Part shown: in pieces, positions 1 through 4,501 of the stretch | How positions within the stretch are numbered: position 1 is the stretch's first letter | Layout of the letters: every line of letters starts with the position of its first letter | From: an uncultured Alphaproteobacteria bacterium | GTDB lineage: Bacteria > Pseudomonadota > Alphaproteobacteria > Rs-D84 | Assembly: GCA_947589625.1 (NCBI GenBank) | Contig: CANQCM010000040.1 | Coordinates: 1 to 8,001 of the forward strand | Direction: 5' to 3' | Length of the DNA: 8,001 nucleotides | Notes under the pieces: model-generated | What the model was told of the DNA's origin: nothing | Seen by the model: only the letters and a program-made list of their open reading frames with translations | Database searches by the model: none | Made by a program: the position numbers and the translations under genes

Positions 1-297
1 TATTCTCAACCATTGTGTTGCCATACCACAATCCCCAGGAAGTGTTTGTACTGGTGGTCTTGCGATAGTACTGACCGAAGAGCTGCTGGGTTTATAACTT
101 GAATTATAGCAACCGACATAATAATAACCAATTGTTTTACAATTCATATTATTATCATCAAATAAAGGTGTGCTGGAATATGTATTGGTACAGTCTGCAC
201 TATCATGTACTGAAGATGTAACAAGACAAGTTGTTGCACTGCATACATTATGGGTTAAAATACACCCCGTTAAAATAGCAATTATTTTTGTTTTCAT
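1..297 (-). CDS. Exported cysteine-rich protein of unknown function (N-terminal part, gene runs off left edge)
   Basis: An open frame of 99 codons runs from ATG at 297-295 to the window edge without a stop, so the C-terminus is missing. A good Shine-Dalgarno AGGAG lies 9 nt upstream of the ATG, which fixes the start. Residues 1-21 look like a Sec signal peptide: Lys2 and Lys4, a hydrophobic stretch IIAILTGCIL, and a plausible cleavage after VCSA (Ala21). LTGC at 9-12 matches a lipobox, but Cys12 is closer to the N-terminus than usual for lipoproteins, so signal peptidase I processing is preferred. The visible mature part is rich in Ser, Thr, Tyr and Asn with Cys at 24, 36, 53, 63 and 90, which suggests disulfides outside the cytoplasm. 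I recognise no family. The 5' leader holds a terminator-like hairpin at 333-353, which could attenuate expression. Existence of the gene is fairly certain; its function is unknown. Confidence 0.72.
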   Translation of the reverse strand, partial: MKTKIIAILTGCILTHNVCSATTCLVTSSVHDSADCTNTYSSTPLFDDNNMNCKTIGYYYVGCYNSSYKPSSSSVSTIARPPVQTLPGDCGMATQWLRI

Positions 298-332
298 TGT
301 TTTTTACTCCTGTATTTTTGTTGTTAAACAAA

Positions 333-353
333 ACCACCAAAAAATTTGGTGGT
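333..353 (-). terminator. Hairpin with U-rich tail in the leader of the minus-strand exported-protein gene
   Basis: A perfect 9-bp inverted repeat (ACCACCAAA at 333-341, TTTGGTGGT at 345-353) has a 3-nt loop. Read on the minus strand it is followed by TTTGTTT, so it resembles an intrinsic terminator, lying about 36 nt upstream of the ATG at 297. It could be a leader attenuator or the terminator of an upstream short transcript. Its right arm shares 351-353 with a second repeat (351-360 / 410-419), so the two pairings compete. Confidence 0.4.
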
Positions 354-440
354 CAGGAGGTTCAGAACAATCAGAAGAATTGTGCCGCTTATTCAATATA
401 TTCGCGCGCCCTCCTGACCATAACGGTTTCAGGAGTTTTT
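333..440 (+). ncRNA. Candidate structured small RNA or attenuator region
   Basis: This stretch has no convincing ORF but a stack of inverted repeats: 333-341/345-353 (9 bp), 351-360/410-419 (GGTCAGGAGG with CCTCCTGACC, 10 bp perfect), ACAAT/ATTGT at 367-371/379-383 inside the latter, and 411-417/429-435 followed by TTTTTATT. The last is a plus-strand terminator whose left arm is also the right arm of the 10-bp repeat, so the folds exclude each other, as in terminator/antiterminator switches. Nothing coded on the plus strand upstream needs a terminator, which favours a short plus-strand RNA ending near 440. I found no strong plus promoter near 280-330, and it does not match the SRP RNA, tmRNA or tRNA signatures I know. 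The minus strand may instead carry the relevant RNA, as the leader of the 1-297 gene. Confidence 0.3.
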
Positions 441-443
441 ATT
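411..443 (+). terminator. Intrinsic terminator, plus strand
   Basis: CTCCTGA (411-417) pairs with TCAGGAG (429-435), with two further C-G pairs possible inside, and TTTTTATT follows at 436-443. The stem plus T-run is a standard rho-independent terminator on the plus strand. There is no plus-strand gene before it in the window, so it would end a short RNA starting within about 130 bp upstream. Confidence 0.5.
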
Positions 444-454
444 CGCCATGATAA

Positions 455-476
455 TAAAAACAGGCGCAAACGCGCC
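455..476 (-). terminator. Intrinsic terminator, minus strand
   Basis: GGCGC (463-467) and GCGCC (472-476) form a GC-only 5-bp stem with a 4-nt loop. On the minus strand the stem is followed by TGTTTTTATT. It starts two bases after the stop codon of the small ORF at 549-478 and would end a transcript from the minus promoter at 554-582. It faces the plus-strand terminator ending at 443, so two short transcripts would converge here. Confidence 0.5.
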
Positions 477-477
477 C

Positions 478-549
478 CTAATAAGTTTTTATTCCGACGC
501 TTCTGAACGGGCTCTGACACCCCATCAACGAAAAAAACTTCGCTGACAT
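478..549 (-). CDS. Possible 23-codon leaderless small ORF (or part of a small RNA)
   Basis: An ATG at 549-547 opens 23 codons ending in TAG at 480-478 (protein begins MSAKFFSLMGCQSPFRSVG, basic and with one Cys). The ATG is 4 nt downstream of a possible -10 box TAAGAT (559-554), so the transcript would start at or near the ATG and carry no Shine-Dalgarno. An intrinsic terminator follows directly. Promoter, ORF and terminator thus fit into about 100 bp. The length gives little coding evidence, and the unit may equally be a non-coding RNA. I recognise no family. Confidence 0.22.
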   Translation of the reverse strand: MSAKFFSLMGCQSPFRSVGIKTY

Positions 550-553
550 AAAA

Positions 554-582
554 ATCTTATCAATATATAATTTGCGGCGCAA
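554..582 (-). promoter_or_regulatory. Possible minus-strand sigma70 promoter
   Basis: Read on the minus strand: TTGCGC (582-577), 17-nt spacer, TAAGAT (559-554), predicting a start near 549-547. Its -35 box is one half of the palindrome TTGCGGCGCAA (572-582); the other half is the -35 of the plus promoter for the phosphatase gene. It would drive the short transcription unit ending at the terminator 476-455. Confidence 0.35.
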
Positions 583-600
583 GTATTTTGTTGTTATAAT
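572..600 (+). promoter_or_regulatory. Sigma70 promoter of the HAD-IB phosphatase gene
   Basis: TTGCGG (572-577), a 17-nt spacer and a perfect TATAAT (595-600) predict a start near 607, giving a leader of about 25 nt with AAAGG 7-8 nt before the ATG at 632. The -35 box lies in the palindrome TTGCGGCGCAA (572-582), which also carries the -35 of the divergent minus promoter. Confidence 0.6.
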
Positions 601-631
601 CTGACCCACTGATGAAACAAAAGGTTTATAA

Positions 632-1234
632 ATGTTGAGTAAAAAAGACATTGTCGTTTTTGATTTTGATGGAACATTGTCCGCACACGATTCAAATATT
701 GAATTTGCCAAATACTGTTTCCGCCACAGTGCGCGACCGTGGCTGTTTTTGCCACTTATGGCGGTTGCTGGGGTGATGCGTCTGATTTATCCCGCAGGCA
801 TTTTGTGGCGTCAAAAAATGCGCCGATTTATCACACCGAAAATGGTGCATGATTTCGCCCCAGATTTTATTGATGCGCATTTGCGTGAACGGTTTGGCTG
901 GGCGGCAGAACGCGTTGCCACAGAACATGCCAATGGACGTATTGTAATTTTAATTTCTGCATCGCCTGATTATCTGGTGCCAAAATTAGTTTCTGATATG
1001 AAATTTGATGCGGTTTTATGTTCACAAATGGACGAAAACGCCCCGTGGAAATATAAATTTTTGTGCTGGGGCAAAAACAAGGTTGTTGCAATGGATAACT
1101 GGGCGCGTAAAAATAAAATCGTGCCGCGTGTTGTGCGTGCGTATTCAGACAGTAAATCTGATATGCCAATTATGGAAATTGCCACAGAACATGTTTGGAT
1201 TGACCGCAAAACAGGTTTAAGAAAACAAGCCTGA
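632..1234 (+). CDS. HAD subfamily IB phosphatase, PgpC (phosphatidylglycerophosphatase C)-like
   Basis: A 200-residue protein with the full set of HAD motifs: motif I DFDGT (nucleophile Asp11, acid/base Asp13), motif II ILISAS (Ser109), the motif III lysine in GKNKV (Lys150), and motif IV YSDSKSD (Asp173, Asp177). Between motifs I and II lies a hydrophobic stretch (about 36-58) typical of family members that act on membrane lipids. The order of features, including FDxDGTL, LPL-rich cap, SASPDYLV, GKNKV, YSDSxSDxP and a C-terminal His-Val-Trp then Gly-Leu, resembles E. coli PgpC (YfhB), which removes phosphate from phosphatidylglycerophosphate in phosphatidylglycerol synthesis. The PgpC assignment is inference from remembered motifs; other HAD-IB phosphatases (serine phosphatase-like, CicA-like) are possible. 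The start ATG is supported by AAAGG upstream and by the promoter at 572-600. The next gene begins 16 nt after its stop, so co-transcription is likely. Confidence 0.85.
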   Translation: MLSKKDIVVFDFDGTLSAHDSNIEFAKYCFRHSARPWLFLPLMAVAGVMRLIYPAGILWRQKMRRFITPKMVHDFAPDFIDAHLRERFGWAAERVATEHANGRIVILISASPDYLVPKLVSDMKFDAVLCSQMDENAPWKYKFLCWGKNKVVAMDNWARKNKIVPRVVRAYSDSKSDMPIMEIATEHVWIDRKTGLRKQA

Positions 1235-1250
1235 TGATATTTATCTGTGC

Positions 1251-1267
1251 ATGACATATAATGTCAT
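1251..1267. promoter_or_regulatory. 17-bp palindrome containing TATAAT at the start of the small membrane protein gene
   Basis: ATGACAT-ATA-ATGTCAT is a perfect 7-3-7 inverted repeat. It contains TATAAT (1257-1262) ending 6 nt before the in-frame ATG at 1269. No good -35 box is visible about 17 nt upstream (AT-rich sequence only). It may be an internal promoter overlapped by an operator, or simply the first codons of the gene. Confidence 0.3.
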
Positions 1268-1538
1268 CATGGCATTGGTTGATATAATTTATGATGTTGT
1301 CAGTGGTATTTTCGGAACACTGTTTGGTGTGACAGTGATGTATATTGCCAATAACAAACGTACTAAAAAAATGAACGAATTGTTATTACAAACACGGCGC
1401 AAGGTTGACGAGCTGGCGCGCGAAAATGGTGAATTGCTTGATAAAATCAAAGCCCAAGAAGAAAAAATCTTGGGCCAAGAAAAAGAAATTCTGGCACGCA
1501 CAAGCCACCCTAAACGCACCCACAAATCCAGAAAATAA
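1251..1538 (+). CDS. Small membrane protein with C-terminal coiled coil, unknown function
   Basis: A 95-residue protein with one predicted membrane segment (about 8-33, ending VTVMYIANN) followed by a basic patch (NNKRTKK) and a charged Leu/Lys/Glu-rich helix (about 38-84) that fits a coiled coil, then a basic tail (HPKRTHKSRK). The positive residues after the segment suggest that the coiled coil is cytoplasmic. I recognise no family. The longest frame starts at ATG 1251, but a second in-frame ATG at 1269 (protein MALVDIIYDVV) is equally likely. Neither has a Shine-Dalgarno, and TATAAT ends 6 nt before 1269, so a leaderless 89-residue product is plausible. The gene follows the phosphatase by 16 nt and ends 2 nt from the rmuC stop on the other strand. 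The probable rmuC terminator lies inside its coiled-coil coding part. Confidence 0.7.
   Translation: MTYNVIMALVDIIYDVVSGIFGTLFGVTVMYIANNKRTKKMNELLLQTRRKVDELARENGELLDKIKAQEEKILGQEKEILARTSHPKRTHKSRK
1443..1475 (-). terminator. Probable rmuC terminator, inside the convergent gene
   Basis: GCCCAAGA (1452-1459) and TCTTGGGC (1468-1475) form a perfect 8-bp stem with an 8-nt loop. On the minus strand it is followed by TTTGATTTTAT. It lies 65-98 nt past the rmuC stop, the right place and orientation to end the rmuC transcript. On the plus strand no T-run follows, so the small membrane protein mRNA would not be stopped there. The same bases encode Ala-Gln-Glu-Glu-Lys-Ile-Leu-Gly of its coiled coil. 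Confidence 0.45.
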
Positions 1539-1540
1539 AT

Positions 1541-2413
1541 CTATTCACCAAAATCCATATCGCGCAATTTCTGGGCGCGTGGTGTGATTTTGTTTATTGA
1601 GGTTTGCAATTGGTCAATATCAGTTGCGGCTGATGAAAAATGTTGTTGCACTTTGCCAGCGCGGTCGGCAAGACGCGCCATATCCAATAACAGCGCGTCA
1701 AGTTCTTGTTTAATTTTGCCTGCAACGCGTTTTATTTTTATATCAGACAGCACTGCGCGAATTGTGTTCAATGTTGCCCACAATGTTGACGGCGACACAA
1801 TAAACACACGGTGGCGCGCGGCATATTCTATGGTTGCAGGAAATTCGCGATGCAATGTTTCAAATATTGATTCAGACGCGATAAACATCATTGCTGATTC
1901 GGCGGTTTTGCCAGAAATAATATATTTTTCAGCAATCGCGTCAATATGACGGCGCACATCTATTTCAAATTGCTTGCGATACATGCCGTCATTGTCAGAT
2001 TGCATTTTATTATAACTTTCCAGCGGAAATTTACTGTCTATTATCATATCGCCTGGGGGATAAGGCAGGCGAATTATGCAATCTGGTCTGACGCCTGTTT
2101 CCAGTACAGATTGAAATTCATATGTTTCAGGTGGCATAATATCGGCAACCAAATCTTCCAGTTGGCGTTCGCCAAATGTACCGCGCGCCTGTTTGTTGCC
2201 CATTAGAATATTTTTGAAATTTGCGATGTCGCCACTGATATTTTTTAACTCTTGCGCGTTTTGGGTCAATGCGCCCAGACGTTCCGCCAAACGTTCGCGC
2301 AGACGGGCATTATCTTCGCGCAGTGATGTTATATCCACAGACGGACGGCGCATAATCATAATAATTTGCAAAATTACAATTATTACCAATAACACAAAAA
2401 TATAGGTTGTCAT
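1541..2413 (-). CDS. rmuC: RmuC-family DNA recombination protein
   Basis: A 290-residue protein with a strongly hydrophobic N-terminal membrane anchor (about 4-21), a coiled-coil stretch (about 28-70), and the RmuC core: the conserved NKQARGTFGERQLEDLV (73-89), RPDCIIRLP (109-117), IDSKFPLESY (125-134), AMMFIASESIFE (174-185), and VFIVSPSTLWATLNTIR (203-219). Asp111 and Asp126-Ser-Lys128 fit the PD-(D/E)xK nuclease fold proposed for this family. RmuC limits inversion and rearrangement at repeats in E. coli; its biochemical activity is not well established. At 290 residues it is much shorter than the E. coli protein (about 475), mainly through shorter coiled-coil and C-terminal parts, as in many alphaproteobacteria. 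The start ATG is supported by AAAGGA 7 nt upstream and by a promoter at 2436-2463. It is divergent from def with only 41 bp between and convergent with the small membrane protein gene. Confidence 0.93.
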   Translation of the reverse strand: MTTYIFVLLVIIVILQIIMIMRRPSVDITSLREDNARLRERLAERLGALTQNAQELKNISGDIANFKNILMGNKQARGTFGERQLEDLVADIMPPETYEFQSVLETGVRPDCIIRLPYPPGDMIIDSKFPLESYNKMQSDNDGMYRKQFEIDVRRHIDAIAEKYIISGKTAESAMMFIASESIFETLHREFPATIEYAARHRVFIVSPSTLWATLNTIRAVLSDIKIKRVAGKIKQELDALLLDMARLADRAGKVQQHFSSAATDIDQLQTSINKITPRAQKLRDMDFGE

Positions 2414-2434
2414 TTGTCTTTCCTTTGATAGAAT
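2407..2434 (+). promoter_or_regulatory. Promoter of the def-fmt-truA operon
   Basis: TTGTCA (2407-2412, one mismatch to TTGACA), a 16-nt spacer and TAGAAT (2429-2434, one mismatch to TATAAT) predict a start near 2441, just before the AAAGGA ribosome site of def. The -35 box overlaps the start codon of the divergent rmuC. Confidence 0.55.
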
Positions 2435-2435
2435 T

Positions 2436-2463
2436 ATTATAAAAGGATTTATAAATGTTGCAA
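2436..2463 (-). promoter_or_regulatory. Promoter of rmuC
   Basis: On the minus strand: TTGCAA (2463-2458), 16-nt spacer, perfect TATAAT (2441-2436), predicting a start near 2429 and a short leader carrying AAAGGA. The -35 lies just inside the def coding start, so the two divergent promoters interleave within about 57 bp and RNA polymerase could hardly bind both at once. Confidence 0.5.
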
Positions 2464-2958
2464 ATGAAACTTTGTGGCGATTTGATTTTGCGTGAAAAAT
2501 GCACGCCTGTTGCAGATATTACACCTGATGTGTTATCTGCAATGGACGAAATGGTGCAAATGATGCGCGCACAAAGTGGTGTTGGGCTTGCCGCACCTCA
2601 GGTTGGTATTACGAAACGTTTTCTGGTGATGATGAATCCAGACACGGAACAAGTTTTCAAAATGATAAACCCACAAATCATTTCACGCAGTGATGATACG
2701 GTTGTTATGGAAGAAGGCTGTCTGTCTGTACTGGGGCCTGATGATCTGCCTGTTTATGCAAATGTGACACGACCAAAATCTGTGGTTGTTTCATGGACTG
2801 ACGAAACAGGACAAGAATTATCAGCCCAAATGTCTGGGCTGCCTGCACGTATTGTGCAACACGAAACAGATCATTTGGACGGCGTGCTGTTCATAGACTA
2901 TTTGTCAGGCGCTCGGCGCGAAATGGTTATGCGTAAAGTGCGGAGGCACAAACAATGA
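2455..2958 (+). CDS. def: Peptide deformylase
   Basis: A 167-residue metalloenzyme that removes the formyl group from the N-terminal methionine of new proteins at the ribosome. All three signature motifs are intact: GVGLAAPQVG (42-51, with Gln49), EGCLS (87-91, metal ligand Cys89), and QHETDH (135-140, metal ligands His136 and His140, catalytic Glu137). The length is normal for a bacterial deformylase. The ATG is preceded by AAAGGA at 7 nt spacing and by a near-consensus promoter at 2407-2434. Its TGA overlaps the fmt ATG (ATGA at 2955-2958), so translation of fmt is probably coupled. Fmt in the same operon performs the reverse chemistry on initiator tRNA, so the two are set together. Confidence 0.97.
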   Translation: MLQMKLCGDLILREKCTPVADITPDVLSAMDEMVQMMRAQSGVGLAAPQVGITKRFLVMMNPDTEQVFKMINPQIISRSDDTVVMEEGCLSVLGPDDLPVYANVTRPKSVVVSWTDETGQELSAQMSGLPARIVQHETDHLDGVLFIDYLSGARREMVMRKVRRHKQ

Positions 2959-3761
2959 AACTGGTATTAATGGGAACAAATGATTTTGTTGTGCCGATGT
3001 TTGACGCAATTTTGCGCGCGGGTCATAATATTATTGCAGTCTTTACACGCGCGCCAAAACCCAGTGGTCGCAAACAAGTTTTAACCCCGTCGCCTGTGCA
3101 TAATTGGGCGGTGGCGCACGGATTGCCCGTTTTTACAAAAGTTTCTGATTATAATTTTTCGCCTGATGTGGTTGTTGTTGTTTCATATGGTGTTATTTTG
3201 CGTGACAATGTTTTATCGTCTGCGCCATGTATAAATGTGCACCCCAGTGCATTGCCTAAATATCGTGGTCCATCGCCAATTCGCACTGCGATTTATAACG
3301 GCGATAAATCGTCCGCGGTATGTTTGATGAAAATTACTCCAGAATTAGACGCTGGCGATGTTTATATGCGTCAAGAATTTGAAATTGGCGAAAATGATAC
3401 GAACGCAGATATTGAATCGCGCGTGTCTGAAATTGGTGCTAAAATGTTGGTGCAATATTTATCTGCGCCAAATGATTATGTTGCATTGCCACAAGTGGGC
3501 GAACCCACATTTACGCAAAAATTTACTGGCGATGATGAAATTATAAATTGGCAAAATACGCCCACACAAATTCATAATCAAATTCGCGCCTTGGGTTGTG
3601 GGCGGACAAAAATAAACGGTATAGATGTCAAAATTTTACAGACAAAAATTCAAGACGGAAAATTTGAAATTTTGAAAGTTCAACCTGCTGGCAAAAATCC
3701 AATGGATTGGAAAAGTTTTGTGAACGGATTACGTGGCGCAGAAATAAAATACGGCCAATGA
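2955..3761 (+). CDS. fmt: Methionyl-tRNA formyltransferase
   Basis: A 268-residue cytosolic enzyme that transfers a formyl group from 10-formyltetrahydrofolate to Met on initiator tRNA. The N-terminal formyltransferase domain (about 1-175) has the glycine motif MGTNDF (6-11), the catalytic trio Asn94, His96 (INVHPSALPKYRGPSPI) and Asp132 (ELDAGD). The C-terminal tRNA-binding barrel (about 185-268) is recognisable from FTGDDEIINWQNTPTQIHNQIRAL, given here in parts 190-200 and 201-213, and from the ending GKNPMDW...GLRGAE. It is shorter than E. coli Fmt (about 315). The usual Pro-x-Pro-Gly-Ala loop after IRAL is replaced by Gly-Cys-Gly-Arg, so the C-terminal domain is reduced, while the catalytic domain looks intact. 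GGAGG 8 nt upstream of the ATG is inside def. The 3' end overlaps the truA start (ATGA). Confidence 0.95.
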   Translation: MKLVLMGTNDFVVPMFDAILRAGHNIIAVFTRAPKPSGRKQVLTPSPVHNWAVAHGLPVFTKVSDYNFSPDVVVVVSYGVILRDNVLSSAPCINVHPSALPKYRGPSPIRTAIYNGDKSSAVCLMKITPELDAGDVYMRQEFEIGENDTNADIESRVSEIGAKMLVQYLSAPNDYVALPQVGEPTFTQKFTGDDEIINWQNTPTQIHNQIRALGCGRTKINGIDVKILQTKIQDGKFEILKVQPAGKNPMDWKSFVNGLRGAEIKYGQ

Positions 3762-4501
3762 CACGGTACAAATTGATTTTAGAATATGACGGCACAGACC
3801 TGATTGGGTGGCAAGAAAACCGCCAAGGCCCGTCTGTGCAGTCTATATTACGCGATGCGATTTTTTCGTTTTGTGGTGCGCGTCCAAATATTGTTGCCGC
3901 AGGTCGCACAGATGCTGGGGTTCATGCGTCTGGAATGGTTGCGCATTTTGATTTGAAATCTGATATAGATGCAAATACCGTTATGCGTGCAATGAATTTT
4001 TATCTGACAGATAAACCTGTGTCTGTGTTATCATGCGTGGTGGTGGGCGATGATTTTAATGCGCGTTTTTCATGCACGATGCGCCATTATCGTTATGTAT
4101 GTATTAATCGCAGTGCGCAACCAGTCCTTGATAAAAATCGTGCTTGGTGGGTGCCGCGTAAATTAAATATGCGCCGTATGCTCGATGCATCACAAAAATT
4201 AATTGGTTATCATGATTTCACCAGTTTTCGTGCCACTCAATGCCAAGCCAAAAGTCCATTACGCACATTGAATTATGTAAAAATTACCCGTTCTGGCGAC
4301 TTAGTCTTTTTTGATTTTGGCGCGCGTTCATTTTTGCATCATCAAGTGCGAAATATGGTTGGAACTTTGGTTGAAATAGGTTTGGGAAAACCATACGATA
4401 TAGATGAGATCTTTGCTGCGCATCGCCGCAGTGCCGCAGGCCCAACTGCACCTGCATGTGGGTTATATTTTATTTCTGCGGATTATGCCACCGACGACTA
4501 G
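3758..4501 (+). CDS. truA: tRNA pseudouridine(38-40) synthase TruA
   Basis: A 247-residue enzyme that converts uridines 38-40 of the tRNA anticodon arm to pseudouridine. Seen: the N-terminal YDGTDLIGWQ (10-19), the catalytic motif AAGRTDAGVHA (47-57) with nucleophile Asp52, FNARFSC (100-106), HYRYVC (110-115) with the conserved Tyr, SFLHHQVRNMVG (191-202), and AAGPTAPACGLYF (226-238). The length is normal. I chose the ATG at 3758 because it overlaps the fmt stop as ATGA and starts with the family's usual MTRYKLILEYDGT; the frame is open to an ATG at 3707, but that would add 17 unrelated residues inside fmt. No clear Shine-Dalgarno precedes it, so it probably depends on coupling to fmt translation. 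Its last 32 bp overlap the 3' end of comEC on the other strand. Confidence 0.96.
   Translation: MTRYKLILEYDGTDLIGWQENRQGPSVQSILRDAIFSFCGARPNIVAAGRTDAGVHASGMVAHFDLKSDIDANTVMRAMNFYLTDKPVSVLSCVVVGDDFNARFSCTMRHYRYVCINRSAQPVLDKNRAWWVPRKLNMRRMLDASQKLIGYHDFTSFRATQCQAKSPLRTLNYVKITRSGDLVFFDFGARSFLHHQVRNMVGTLVEIGLGKPYDIDEIFAAHRRSAAGPTAPACGLYFISADYATDD

Noticed and set aside
262..273. Lipobox LTGC at residues 9-12 of the exported protein
   Set aside because: Cys12 leaves too short a signal sequence for typical lipoproteins, and a signal peptidase I site at VCSA fits better.
305..440. A minus-strand frame open for more than 40 codons ending at a TAA just before the exported-protein ATG
   Set aside because: It has no ATG or GTG start and its composition follows the inverted repeats; the stop overlaps the Shine-Dalgarno of the next gene.
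170..506. Plus-strand open frames at 170-451 and 288-506
   Set aside because: No ribosome site, no recognisable protein, and they overlap the better supported minus-strand exported-protein gene and the structured region.
486..525. A minus-strand fragment reading W-G-V-R-A-R-S-E-A-S-E then stop, just before the terminator
   Set aside because: It looks like a protein end, but a stop codon directly precedes it and there is no matching upstream part, so a gene remnant cannot be supported.
478..711. A 77-codon minus-strand frame covering the phosphatase promoter and start
   Set aside because: It runs antisense through the phosphatase N-terminus and its promoter; only the last 23 codons have a plausible own start.
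3707..3757. Upstream extension of truA to the ATG at 3707
   Set aside because: It would add residues unlike TruA, encoded within fmt; the ATGA overlap start fits the family N-terminus.
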